The position numbers and the translations under genes are program-made. Shown here one piece after another: positions 26,579 to 34,441 of a stretch of DNA of 40,376 nt (position 1 is its first letter; the number at the start of each line of letters is the position of its first letter). The DNA comes from Anaerolineae bacterium (GTDB lineage Bacteria > Chloroflexota > Anaerolineae > Promineifilales > Promineifilaceae), in the NCBI GenBank assembly GCA_023384355.1, contig JAHDWL010000015.1, positions 27,905 through 68,280 of the forward strand, written 5' to 3'. The notes under the pieces were generated by a model, which worked only from the letters and a program-made list of their open reading frames with translations, did not search any database and was not told the origin of the DNA.

Positions 26579-27616
26579 TTAGAACTCGATCATCACTTTG
26601 ATGGCTTCCCGCTGGTCCATCGCGCGGTAGCCGTCAGCAATATCGTTCAGGCTGATCACGCGATCAAAGACACGGCCGGGCTGGATTTTGCCTTCCATAA
26701 CATCCGGAATGAGGCTTTCGATGTAAGCACGAACCGGTGCGGGGCCGCCACTGATCGTGAGATTGCTGTAGAATGTTGGATCGGCCGCCGGAATGTTCAC
26801 TCCGTGGGGAGCACCAACCCGACCGATCGCGCCACCCGGACGGGCAATATGTAGCGCCGTCTGCATCGACGAATCCGTGCCGACACATTCAAGGACGGCA
26901 TGAGCCCCATAGCCGCCGGTGAGTTCGCGGACATGCTCGATCGCGGCATCATCGCGCTCGCTCACGACATTGGTGGCTCCGAATTCTTTCGCCAGGGCGA
27001 TCCGGCCCGGATGACGACCCATGATGATGATCTCCTCCGCGCCGAGCCGCCTGGCGGCGATTACGCCACACAGTCCGACAGCGCCATCACCCACGACTGC
27101 CACGATTTTGCCGGGAGAGACCCGCGCCGTGACCGCCGCATGGTGCCCGGTTGCCATCACGTCCGTGAGGGTGAGCAGGGATGGCATGAGCGCTTTATCT
27201 CGACCGCCAGGCAAGGGGACGAGTGTCCCATCTGCCTGGGGAATACGCAGCGCTTCTGCTTGCGCACCACCGACCTCCGGGTTTCCAAAAAAACCGCCGT
27301 GTACGCAGGAGGTATGAACCCCCTCAAGGCAGTGGACACAGGTGCCGTCAGAGAAGGCGAAGGGCATGGCGACGACATCCCCGACCTTGATGTGGTGAAC
27401 GTCAGTGCCGATTGCCTCGACGACCCCGATCGCTTCATGTCCCATTGGACGGCCATTATCAGGATATTCGCCATATCCTCTATATGGCCAGAGATCGCTG
27501 CCGCAGATGCTGGCGTGAGTGATGCGAATGACAGCATCGGTTGATTCCTTGATATGAGCATCCGGGACGTTCTCCAGGCGCACGTCCCCGGCTCCATAAA
27601 TCATTGTTGCACGCAT
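26579..27616 (-). CDS. Zinc-dependent alcohol dehydrogenase (MDR superfamily)
   Basis: The 345-residue protein is a medium-chain dehydrogenase. Catalytic zinc ligands are C38 in SICGSDLW and H60-E61 in GHEAIGVVE. The structural zinc loop reads DGTCVHCLEGVHTSC, with three of the usual four Cys, Asp taking the first place. The NAD(P)-binding Rossmann motif is VVGDGAVGLCG. Family members oxidise or reduce alcohols and aldehydes. AAGGA lies upstream of the ATG. It follows the cupin gene after 39 bases and precedes DUF2255 by 16. Confidence 0.92.
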   Translation of the reverse strand: MRATMIYGAGDVRLENVPDAHIKESTDAVIRITHASICGSDLWPYRGYGEYPDNGRPMGHEAIGVVEAIGTDVHHIKVGDVVAMPFAFSDGTCVHCLEGVHTSCVHGGFFGNPEVGGAQAEALRIPQADGTLVPLPGGRDKALMPSLLTLTDVMATGHHAAVTARVSPGKIVAVVGDGAVGLCGVIAARRLGAEEIIIMGRHPGRIALAKEFGATNVVSERDDAAIEHVRELTGGYGAHAVLECVGTDSSMQTALHIARPGGAIGRVGAPHGVNIPAADPTFYSNLTISGGPAPVRAYIESLIPDVMEGKIQPGRVFDRVISLNDIADGYRAMDQREAIKVMIEF

Positions 27617-27655
27617 GATGATAATCCTTATTGGTTCAGTCCTTTTGCCCGGCGA

Positions 27656-28051
27656 TCAGAACTCATATTGTTCGTCGCTGACTTGCTCCATCCAGTCGGC
27701 GACCTTGCCGTCCAGATGTTCCTGAATGGCGATGTGGGTCACGGCAGTGGATGGAGCCGCCCCATGCCAATGTTTTTCTCCCGCCGGGATCCAGACCACG
27801 TCTCCCGGTCTGATTTCTTCGATTGGGCCACCCCAGCGCCGTGCGCGGCCGCAACCCGCCGTCACAATCAGGGTTTGCCCCAGTGGGTGGCTGTGCCACG
27901 CTGTACGCGCACCGGGCTCAAACGTGACGCTCGCTCCGCTTGCGTGAGCCGGATCATGGGCATCGAACAGCCGGTCAACCCGTACTGCCCCAGTAAACCA
28001 ATCTGCAGGACCTTTGGCAGATGGCTGTGTTCCGTTTCGCTTGATATCCAT
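27656..28051 (-). CDS. Small cupin-domain protein
   Basis: The 131-residue protein is a single cupin. Motif 1 is [17 protein letters not shown] and motif 2 is [18 protein letters not shown]; their His residues would bind a metal. Cupins of this kind, often annotated as carboxymuconolactone decarboxylase-associated or quercetinase-like, accompany AKR and ADH genes in many bacteria. The ATG at 28051 has GGAGG eight bases upstream, which decides the start over a longer frame. It is the first gene of the minus-strand cluster, divergent from the AraC regulator. Confidence 0.88.
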   Translation of the reverse strand: MDIKRNGTQPSAKGPADWFTGAVRVDRLFDAHDPAHASGASVTFEPGARTAWHSHPLGQTLIVTAGCGRARRWGGPIEEIRPGDVVWIPAGEKHWHGAAPSTAVTHIAIQEHLDGKVADWMEQVSDEQYEF

Positions 28052-28107
28052 TTTGGTTACCTCCAGTTGCACTTGTGAAGAAGGGCTTCTGTATACGTTT
28101 ACTGCTT

Positions 28108-28113
28108 ATTATA
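28108..28113 (-). promoter_or_regulatory. -10 element of the cupin/alcohol dehydrogenase cluster
   Basis: On the minus strand this reads TATAAT, 57 bases before the cupin start. No matching -35 hexamer is evident, which would suit activation by the divergent AraC-type regulator. Confidence 0.45.
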
Positions 28114-28179
28114 GGGAGGAGGCGGGGGGAAAGATTGCAGGATATTCGATGATTATTGTACGATTCTCCGAAAAACTTC

Positions 28180-28215
28180 CTGGAAACACGTAATCGGACT
28201 GGAAACTTGTATAAT
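28180..28215 (+). promoter_or_regulatory. AraC-type direct repeats and -10 element upstream of the regulator gene
   Basis: CTGGAAAC occurs at 28180-28187 and 28199-28206, a 19-base period. TATAAT follows at 28210-28215, 33 bases before the regulator ATG. Direct repeats about two helical turns apart are the normal binding pattern for AraC-family proteins. The second copy overlaps the promoter, so autorepression is possible; binding is inferred. Confidence 0.5.
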
Positions 28216-28247
28216 CCAGCAAGATAGCCGGTGGAGCGAAGAAACTG

Positions 28248-29177
28248 ATGGACACACAAAACAGCAAAAAGAAGCAACGGGACACAGTCCGGTTGCAACA
28301 GTATCGTGATGAGCTTGTGGAGTTAATCGATCAGGCGATCACGGACGATGGTGTGGTTGAAGTGCTCGAAGGGGTCTATCTGGGGCGTCTTTCGGTGCCG
28401 GGAGATAAGGTTTATGGCACCCTTGAACCTTCCCTGTGCGTCATCGCTCAGGGGAGCAAGGTCGTTTTGGTGGGGGACAGCCGCTATCAGTACGATCCAT
28501 TCAATTGCCTTCTCACCACCATTGATCTGCCCAGAATCAGTCAGGTTGTCGAGGTATCGAGAGAAAAGCCATATCTCAGCTTCAGGATGAAACTCGATCC
28601 CGGCCTCGTTGGCTCTGTCGTGGTTGAAGCCGGGCAAAATGCAAGAAAGAGAAACCCGAATCCAGAGGCGACCCGGGTTAGCCCGCTCGATGTTGAGTTG
28701 CTGGATCCTCTTGTCAGGCTGGTCAGACTCGTCGAACGCCCTCAGGAGGCCCAAATCATGCTGCCCCTCATCAAGCGAGAAATTATTTTTCGCCTCTTAA
28801 CGGGCGATCAAGGCGATCAACTTTTCCATCTCACAATCCCGGATGGCTCGACCACAGCAATAGCATGGGCAGTCGAACAGCTACGAAAGAATTTCGATCA
28901 GTCGCTCCGCATTGAGGACCTCGCGCAGGAATTGAGCATGAGTACCTCCAGTTTTTACCAGCACTTCAAAACCGTAACGGCGATGACGCCGCTGCAATTC
29001 CAAAAGCGAGTTCGCCTCCAGGAAGCGCGTCGCCTGATGCTGGGTGAAGGGCTTGACGCGACGAATGCCGCCTATCAGGTGGGATATGCCGATGCCGCCT
29101 ACTTCAGTCGCGAATATAAGAGCGTCTTCGGCAATCCCCCCATGCGCGATATACAAATGTTGCGAGCAGGTGGTTGA
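28248..29177 (+). CDS. AraC-family transcriptional regulator with AraC_N domain (YqhC-like)
   Basis: The 309-residue protein has the AraC_N domain (about residues 38-190; GVYLGRLSVPGDKVYGTLEP, LCVIAQGSKVVLVGD, YQYDPFNCLLTTIDLP) and a C-terminal double helix-turn-helix (about 205-300; SLRIEDLAQELSMSTSSFYQHF, MTPLQFQKRVRLQEARRLM, AAYQVGYADAAYFSREYKSVFG). E. coli YqhC has the same domain order and activates an aldehyde reductase and an aldo-keto reductase gene. Here the regulator is divergent from a cupin, alcohol dehydrogenase and AKR cluster, so the same kind of control is a good inference. Confidence 0.92.
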   Translation: MDTQNSKKKQRDTVRLQQYRDELVELIDQAITDDGVVEVLEGVYLGRLSVPGDKVYGTLEPSLCVIAQGSKVVLVGDSRYQYDPFNCLLTTIDLPRISQVVEVSREKPYLSFRMKLDPGLVGSVVVEAGQNARKRNPNPEATRVSPLDVELLDPLVRLVRLVERPQEAQIMLPLIKREIIFRLLTGDQGDQLFHLTIPDGSTTAIAWAVEQLRKNFDQSLRIEDLAQELSMSTSSFYQHFKTVTAMTPLQFQKRVRLQEARRLMLGEGLDATNAAYQVGYADAAYFSREYKSVFGNPPMRDIQMLRAGG

Positions 29178-29178
29178 C

Positions 29179-29218
29179 CGGGCTTGGCGTTAGTGGGCAA
29201 ACTACAGGTTCAAGCCCG
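29179..29218. terminator. Hairpin between convergent araC-type and ettA genes
   Basis: CGGGCTTG (29179-29186) can pair with CAAGCCCG (29211-29218) across a 24-base loop. The 3' arm overlaps the ettA stop codon. There is no T run, so it is only a possible bidirectional transcript end. Confidence 0.3.
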
Positions 29219-30892
29219 CGTTAGCTTGCGATAGGTAATCCGGTGCGGACGTTCGGCCGCCGCGCCCAGCCGCTTCTTCTTGTCTTCTTGGTATTCGCTG
29301 TAGTTGCCGGGGTACCAGTAGACCTGGCTGTCACCCTCGAAGGCAAGGATGTGATTGGCCACCCGGTCAAGGAACCAGCGGTCGTGGCTGATGACTACGG
29401 CCGAGCCGGCGAAGCTGAGCAGCGCCTCTTCCAGAGCTCGCAGCGTGTTCACGTCCAGGTCGTTGGTCGGCTCGTCGAGAAGCAGCACGTTGGCCCCGCT
29501 CTTGAGCATCTTCGCCAGATGCACCCGGTTGCGCTCGCCGCCGGACAAAGTGCCGACCAGCTTTTGCTGGTCCGACCCGGCGAAGTTAAAGCGGGAGACG
29601 TAGGCCCGCGAGTTCACCTTTCGCTTGCCCAGCTCCAGCGTCTCCTCGCCGTCGCTGATCTCCTGCCAGACGGTCTTTTCGGCGTCCAGTGTGTCGCGGC
29701 TCTGGTCGACGTAGGCCATCTTCACCGTCTGACCGACGGTCAATGTGCCGTCGTCCGGCTGCTCCTGGCCGACGATCATGCGGAAGAGCGTCGTCTTGCC
29801 CGCGCCGTTTGGCCCGATGACGCCGACGATGGCCCCCGGCGGGATGTCGAAGGTCATATCGTCGACAAGCAGGCGGTCGCCGAACCCCTTGTCCACCTTC
29901 TCGGCGCGGATGACGATATCACCCAGGCGCGGACCCGGCGGGACGTAGATCTCCAGCTCTTCGCGGGCTTTTTCGCCGCCGGCTTCAAGCAGTTCGTTAT
30001 ACTTGGTGATGCGCGCCTTTGATTTTGTAGTGCGGCCGCGCGGTGACATGTGGATCCATTCCAGCTCGCGCTCCAGCGTCTTCATGCGCTGGGCTTCCGA
30101 CCGCTCTTCCTTGGCCAGGCGATCCTGTTTCTGCTCCAGCCAGGATGAGTAATTGCCCTTCCACGGGATGCCGTGGCCGCGATCCAGCTCCAGAATCCAG
30201 CCGGCGACGTTGTCGAGGAAGTAGCGGTCGTGGGTGACGGCGATTACGGTGCCGGGATATTGTTGCAGGTGTTTCTCCAGCCAGGCGACGGACTCGGCGT
30301 CGAGGTGGTTGGTCGGCTCATCAAGCAGCAGGATGTCAGGTTGCTTGAGAAGCAGCCTGACCAGGGCGACGCGCCGCCGCTCGCCGCCGGACAGGACGGA
30401 GACGGGGGTATCGCCGGGCGGGCAGCGCAGGGCGTCCATGGCCAGGTCGAGTCGGCTGTCGAGGTTCCAGGCATCCATGTGGTCGAGTTTGTCCTGGAGC
30501 TTGCCCTGATCCGCGATCAGCTCGTCCATCTCGTCGGGCGTCAGATCTTCGCCGAAGCGGGCGTTGATCTCGTCAAACTCGCGCAATGCGTCGACGATCT
30601 CCTGCACACCTTCCTCAACAACTGCGCGCACGGTGCGGGTCTCGTCGAGGAGCGGCTCCTGTTCCAGATAGCCGATGGTGTAGCCGGGAGTCAGGACAGT
30701 CTCGCCCAGATGGTCTTTGTCGACGCCGGCCATGATCTTCAGCAGGGTGCTCTTGCCGGAGCCATTGAGGCCCAGCACGCCGATCTTCGCGCCGTAGAAA
30801 TAGGAGAGGTAAATATCGCGCAGGATTGTGCGGTTGGGCGGGACGATCTTGCCCACGCCGATCATGGAGTAGATTACTTTATTGTCGGTCAT
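29210..30892 (-). CDS. ettA: Energy-dependent translational throttle protein EttA (ABC-F ATPase)
   Basis: The 560-residue soluble protein has two ABC ATPase domains in tandem and no membrane segments. Walker A motifs are GLNGSGKST (41-49) and GPNGAGKTT; signatures are LSGGERRRVAL and LSGGERNRVHL; Walker B motifs are ILLLDEPTNHLD and VLLLDEPTNDLD. The N-terminus with VIYSMIGVGKIVPPNRTIL and the linker with EWIHMSPRGRTTKSKARI are characteristic of EttA, which binds the ribosomal E site and gates translation according to ATP/ADP ratio. Size is close to E. coli EttA (555). The ATG is preceded directly by the GTCAGTA-type repeat and has no Shine-Dalgarno sequence, unusual for this window. Confidence 0.95.
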   Translation of the reverse strand: MTDNKVIYSMIGVGKIVPPNRTILRDIYLSYFYGAKIGVLGLNGSGKSTLLKIMAGVDKDHLGETVLTPGYTIGYLEQEPLLDETRTVRAVVEEGVQEIVDALREFDEINARFGEDLTPDEMDELIADQGKLQDKLDHMDAWNLDSRLDLAMDALRCPPGDTPVSVLSGGERRRVALVRLLLKQPDILLLDEPTNHLDAESVAWLEKHLQQYPGTVIAVTHDRYFLDNVAGWILELDRGHGIPWKGNYSSWLEQKQDRLAKEERSEAQRMKTLERELEWIHMSPRGRTTKSKARITKYNELLEAGGEKAREELEIYVPPGPRLGDIVIRAEKVDKGFGDRLLVDDMTFDIPPGAIVGVIGPNGAGKTTLFRMIVGQEQPDDGTLTVGQTVKMAYVDQSRDTLDAEKTVWQEISDGEETLELGKRKVNSRAYVSRFNFAGSDQQKLVGTLSGGERNRVHLAKMLKSGANVLLLDEPTNDLDVNTLRALEEALLSFAGSAVVISHDRWFLDRVANHILAFEGDSQVYWYPGNYSEYQEDKKKRLGAAAERPHRITYRKLTRA

Positions 30893-30997
30893 GTGTCAGT
30901 AGGTCAGTGGGTCAGTAGTCAGTGTTCAGTAGTGCAGTATTCAGTAGGTCAGTTAACTGACTGAATACTGACCTACTGAATACTCCACTACTGAATA
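30893..30997. repeat. GTCAGTA-type repeat array with a 28-bp inverted repeat, between metG and ettA
   Basis: The whole metG-ettA spacer is built of short variants of GTCAGTA and its complement TACTGAC. Positions 30925-30952 and 30968-30995 form a 28-base inverted repeat with a single mismatch and a 15-base loop. One end carries the last metG codons and stop (ATT-CAG-TAG); the other end touches the ettA ATG. Similar sequence recurs at 35977-36039 and 40302-40323. It would form a strong RNA hairpin on either strand, but has no T run. Confidence 0.85.
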
Positions 30998-32781
30998 GCC
31001 GGCTTCGGTCCGAGGCGGGCCAATTCTTGCTCGACCAGCTCCGGGTCAAGCTTCCTGAATAATGGTTGCGGTTTGGGCAGTTGCCGTCCGGCTTCGACTG
31101 ATACGCGCTCCCAGCGGCCGGCGGCGGTCGGTCCGTCGTAGGTCAATCCGAGATGGCTGCGCGTTTGCTCGTCGTAGCGGCGGATGATTTGCTCGCCGAA
31201 TATCGTTCCCGGTTCGCCCAGCATCTCGTGCAGTTCCTGGCTGGTGAAGGGCAGGACGGGCGACCAGAGGACCTTCAGGCTGTTGATGGCTTGAACGGCG
31301 ACGTTAAGGGCGCGTCCGGCGGCCGCCGGGTCGGTCTTGAAGGTTGTCCACGGGCTGGTATCTTCGAGATACTGATTCACCAGCGTTGATAGGCGCAGGA
31401 CTTCCTGCACCGCGGCGCGGAATTTGCAGCCGTCGTAGAGTTCGGCCACCGTTGCGAAGCCTTCGTCGATGGCGCTCAGCAGCGTGATGTCGGCCGCGGT
31501 CAATTCGCCCGGCTCCTGCACCACGCCGCCGAAATAGCGTTGGGTCATATTGAGCACGCGGTTGACCAGGTTGCCCCAATTGGCGACCAGCTCGTTGTTG
31601 TTACGCTCGATGAAACCGGCCCAGCTCCAGTCGCTGTCGCGCGTCTCCGGCATGTTGGTCGTCAGATAATAGCGCAGCGGATCAGGGTCGTAGCGATCCA
31701 ATGCGTCGAGCATCCAGACGCCCCAGTTGCGGCTGCCGCTGATCTTTTGCCCCTCCATGTTCATGAACTCGTTGGCCGGGATATCGTAGGGCAGGTTGAG
31801 CGTGGCGGCGGGGTCCTCGCTGTAGAGGCCGCGCGAGCCGAGCAGCTGGGCCGGCCAGAAGACAGCGTGGAACGGGACATTGTCCTTGCCGATGAAATAC
31901 AACGTCCGCGCCGCCGGGTTATACCACCAGTTGCGCCACGCTTCGGGGTCGCCCTGGTTGTTGGCCCATTCGATGGCGGCCGAGAGATAGCCGATGACCG
32001 CCTCGAACCAGACGTAGAGGACCTTGCCGTCGAACCCCTCCGTCACGGGCACGGGGATGCCCCAATCCATGTCGCGGGTAACGGCGCGGCCGATCAGCCC
32101 CTGGTCGATGAAATTGCGCGCGAAGTTGATAACCTGCGACCGCCAATGCTCCTTGTCGTCATGGATCCATGCCGAGAGGGATTCGTCGGCGATGGCCGGC
32201 AGGTCGAGAAAGTAATGTTCGGTGTCGCGCAGGACGAGAGAGCTGTTGTCGCGCTTGCTGCGCGGGTTGATCAACTGGGCCGCGCTCTCGAAGAGGGTGT
32301 TGCAGTTATCGCACTGGTCGCCGCGCGCGCCCGTGTAGCCGCAGTTGGGGCAGGTGCCTTCCACGTAACGGTCGGGCAGGAACTTGCCGGCTTCCGGAGA
32401 GTACATTTGCGGCGTGACTTTCCGGTAGAGAAATCCATTCTTCAGCAATTGGGTGAAGAGGTCTTGCGATACCCGGAAGTGGTTCTCGGTGTGGGTGGCG
32501 GTGAACAGGTCGTAGCTAATCCCCAGGCGACGGAACAGATCCAGGAATCGACTGTGGTAATGCTCGTATACTTCCAGATTGCTCAGGCCCAACTCTTCGG
32601 CCTTCACCGTCACCGGTGTGCCGTGGCTGTCGGAGCCGGAGACCATCAGGACGTGGTCGCCGCGCAGCCGATGGTAGCGCGCGTAGATATCGCCCGGCAG
32701 GTGGGAGCCGGTGACGTTGCCCTGATGGATATCGGAATTGGCGTAGGGCCAGGCGATGGAAACCAGCACAAACTCGGACAT
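30988..32781 (-). CDS. metG: Methionyl-tRNA synthetase
   Basis: The 597-residue protein is a class I aminoacyl-tRNA synthetase that charges tRNA-Met. The HIGH-type motif is H19-Q-G-N22 in YANSDIHQGNVTG and the KMSKS-type motif is K346-I-S-G-S350 in MEGQKISGSRNW; both are variants. A zinc knuckle is formed by C144, C147, C157 and C160 (CPNC and CDNC). The anticodon-binding helical domain follows (WGNLVNRVLNMTQRYFGG). There is no C-terminal EMAP-type tRNA-binding domain. It starts three bases after the stop of the preceding minus-strand gene, and its terminal Gln and stop lie in the GTCAGTA repeat. Confidence 0.95.
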   Translation of the reverse strand: MSEFVLVSIAWPYANSDIHQGNVTGSHLPGDIYARYHRLRGDHVLMVSGSDSHGTPVTVKAEELGLSNLEVYEHYHSRFLDLFRRLGISYDLFTATHTENHFRVSQDLFTQLLKNGFLYRKVTPQMYSPEAGKFLPDRYVEGTCPNCGYTGARGDQCDNCNTLFESAAQLINPRSKRDNSSLVLRDTEHYFLDLPAIADESLSAWIHDDKEHWRSQVINFARNFIDQGLIGRAVTRDMDWGIPVPVTEGFDGKVLYVWFEAVIGYLSAAIEWANNQGDPEAWRNWWYNPAARTLYFIGKDNVPFHAVFWPAQLLGSRGLYSEDPAATLNLPYDIPANEFMNMEGQKISGSRNWGVWMLDALDRYDPDPLRYYLTTNMPETRDSDWSWAGFIERNNNELVANWGNLVNRVLNMTQRYFGGVVQEPGELTAADITLLSAIDEGFATVAELYDGCKFRAAVQEVLRLSTLVNQYLEDTSPWTTFKTDPAAAGRALNVAVQAINSLKVLWSPVLPFTSQELHEMLGEPGTIFGEQIIRRYDEQTRSHLGLTYDGPTAAGRWERVSVEAGRQLPKPQPLFRKLDPELVEQELARLGPKPAIQ

Positions 32782-32784
32782 TGC

Positions 32785-33471
32785 CTATTCGACCTCGTCT
32801 TCCTCGTACTCCTCGTACTCCTCGATCTCCTCATCCTCATCTTCAGTGATTTCGGTCAGGGCCTCGGCCAGCAGCTCGAAGTCGTCTTCAGAGATGCGAT
32901 AGAACGCCTCATTGTCGATATGGAGCTTGCCGAAGTCGGGGTAGCTCTCCAGATCGATGGAATCAACGCTGACTCCGTGTTCGAGGTTGGGCACGGTGGC
33001 GTCCACGTCGGTCGGGAAAAAGGCCGCGCGCGCCAGTTCCGTGGTATACGTATGTTGTTTCGGGTCGGCCTCAAACATATCGCCGGTGATCGTGACGACG
33101 GCGAAGAAGGTTTGGGCCTCGATGGCGTAATAAATGAACCGATCGCCGGGCTTGATGCGTTGGGCCAATTCGGGCGTGGGAGCCATGACAATACGCTCCT
33201 GCCAACCGGGAAAAGCCAGCTCCTCGCCGGGCGGCAGACTGACCGCCTTGATGTAATGGGTCGTGTCCTTGTTGGATTGCCGCATATGCCGGCTGCTGGC
33301 GGCGCGGACTTCCTGCTCGGCCACTATGTTCTCCCAGATTCGGGCCTGGATGTTGACGTTCAGTTCGGCTTCGGTCCCGTCTGCATAGCGCACGGTCATG
33401 CGTTGGCCGTCGATGGCCAGCACGGTGTATTCCCCCATGCGATTTCGATAAACCCCGTTGAGTTCGAACAT
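32785..33471 (-). CDS. Uncharacterised protein with very acidic C-terminal tail, coupled to metG
   Basis: The 228-residue protein is not a family I can name. The N-terminus, MFELNGVYRNRMGEYTVLAI followed by MTVRYADGTEAELN and RIWENIVAEQ, looks like a small beta-barrel domain. A central block, GDRFIYYAIEAQTFFAVVTITGD, resembles an EVE/PUA-like fold used for RNA or modified bases, which is only an impression. The last 22 residues are almost all Glu, Asp and Tyr. That tail is encoded by GAGGA-type codons that also provide the ribosome binding site for metG, three bases downstream, so the pair is translationally coupled. Confidence 0.75.
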   Translation of the reverse strand: MFELNGVYRNRMGEYTVLAIDGQRMTVRYADGTEAELNVNIQARIWENIVAEQEVRAASSRHMRQSNKDTTHYIKAVSLPPGEELAFPGWQERIVMAPTPELAQRIKPGDRFIYYAIEAQTFFAVVTITGDMFEADPKQHTYTTELARAAFFPTDVDATVPNLEHGVSVDSIDLESYPDFGKLHIDNEAFYRISEDDFELLAEALTEITEDEDEEIEEYEEYEEDEVE

Positions 33472-33617
33472 CGCTTATATTACTCCTCTGAAAATTTCGG
33501 CAGCATAGTATCTGTTTAACCGCCGGCACGCAAATACGCCGGTCATCGCGACGGTTGGCGATAAACAGTAAGCGGTAAATTGTACACGAAGAAGTCGCGG
33601 ATGCGACCCTTACGCAG

Positions 33618-34088
33618 TTATTTCATACGGGCTTGGGCGATCCACTCTTCGGGTTTGGCCATGGCCGTGGCGCGGGCGACCTGGCGCAGGTGCTCCGGCG
33701 TGCTCGCGGCGACGGCGGCGAAAGTGGTGATGCCACCCTCGGCCAGTCGTCGGGCGTAGGCGGGGCCAATGCCGTTGATCGCGGTCAGATCGTCAGGTTC
33801 TGATGGCTGCGATGTCGAAGCCACCGGCGTATCGACGATCGGGATGATTTCTTCCTGCGTGGGTGGAACGGGTCTGTTCATCGGCTGTTGGACCGGCGGC
33901 ATCCTGACTGATGCGGGCTTCGCAGGCGCAGCGGGCGTCAGGGAGATTGTCGCGGCCTTGTTTGTGGCCAGAGAGGACTCGGCCGCTTGCCGGCGCTTTT
34001 TGATGAGTCGTCGCGCGCCGTCGGCCATCAGGGCGGCCGCGCCAATCGCCACCAGGTACCATGCCTTGGGACTTAGAATTTTGGACAT
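33618..34088 (-). CDS. Membrane-anchored helix-hairpin-helix protein
   Basis: The 156-residue protein has an N-terminal hydrophobic segment (AWYLVAIGAAALMADGARRL) followed by basic residues, a Pro/Ala/Thr-rich linker (about residues 45-98), and a C-terminal helix-hairpin-helix domain: DLTAINGIGPAYARRLAEGG, ITTFAAVAASTPEHLRQVAR. This is the domain seen fused to ribosomal protein L21 and in DUF4332 proteins. HhH domains bind DNA non-specifically, but a role here is unknown. GGAG precedes the ATG. It is on its own transcript, facing the tRNA gene. Confidence 0.82.
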   Translation of the reverse strand: MSKILSPKAWYLVAIGAAALMADGARRLIKKRRQAAESSLATNKAATISLTPAAPAKPASVRMPPVQQPMNRPVPPTQEEIIPIVDTPVASTSQPSEPDDLTAINGIGPAYARRLAEGGITTFAAVAASTPEHLRQVARATAMAKPEEWIAQARMK

Positions 34089-34216
34089 ATCGTCTCCTGT
34101 CTATCGTCAGCCTCAGGAACGATGCTGATAATCAGATTGTGACGCAGTGCATTATAGCAGAAATTCCCCGTTTCTGAAATGGGCTTAATGTGTCGCGCAC
34201 CATCGATTGGGGTATC

Positions 34217-34245
34217 TTGCCGACCGGCATGGTGCGCGGTATAAT
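34217..34245 (+). promoter_or_regulatory. Promoter of tRNA-Leu
   Basis: TTGCCG (34217-34222), a 17-base spacer and a perfect TATAAT (34240-34245) stand 10 bases before the tRNA 5' end. Confidence 0.8.
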
Positions 34246-34255
34246 ATGGATAGTT

Positions 34256-34337
34256 GCCCTGGTGGCGGAATTGGCATACGCGGTAGGTTGAGGGCCTATG
34301 TCCTTAGGACGTGGAGGTTCGAGTCCTCTCCAGGGCA
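34256..34337 (+). tRNA. tRNA-Leu, anticodon GAG
   Basis: An 82-base cloverleaf can be drawn. The acceptor stem is GCCCTGG with CCAGGGC, the D stem GCG/CGC, and the anticodon stem GTAGG/CCTAT around the loop TTGAGGG, giving anticodon GAG (Leu, CTC/CTT codons). A long variable arm, GTCC-TTA-GGAC, confirms a class II tRNA. The T arm is GGAGG-TTCGAGT-CCTCT. The discriminator is A. The CCA end is not encoded. Confidence 0.97.
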
Positions 34338-34345
34338 CACGAGAG

Positions 34346-34378
34346 CAGCGCCGGGATCCCGAATCCGGCGCTGTTTTT
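34346..34378 (+). terminator. Intrinsic terminator of tRNA-Leu
   Basis: CAGCGCCGG (34346-34354) pairs with CCGGCGCTG (34365-34373), followed by five T residues. A textbook rho-independent terminator eight bases after the tRNA. Confidence 0.92.
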
Positions 34379-34407
34379 ATTATGAGTGAAGGCCGGAATA
34401 GTCGCTC

Positions 34408-34435
34408 TTGACAGCGTCAACATGGCCCTTATAAT
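34408..34435 (+). promoter_or_regulatory. Consensus promoter of the T-box/asd transcript
   Basis: Perfect TTGACA (34408-34413) and perfect TATAAT (34430-34435) with a 16-base spacer. Transcription should begin near 34442, just at the start of the T-box leader. Confidence 0.85.
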
Positions 34436-34441
34436 TCATCG

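Noticed and set aside
26579-27616. Missing structural zinc cysteine as evidence of a defective alcohol dehydrogenase
   Set aside because: Asp in place of the first Cys with the other three kept is tolerated in this dehydrogenase superfamily; catalytic ligands are intact.
31540-33519. A 659-codon plus-strand open frame
   Set aside because: It lies entirely antisense to metG and its coupled upstream gene, which have clear homology; long antisense frames are common in GC-rich DNA.
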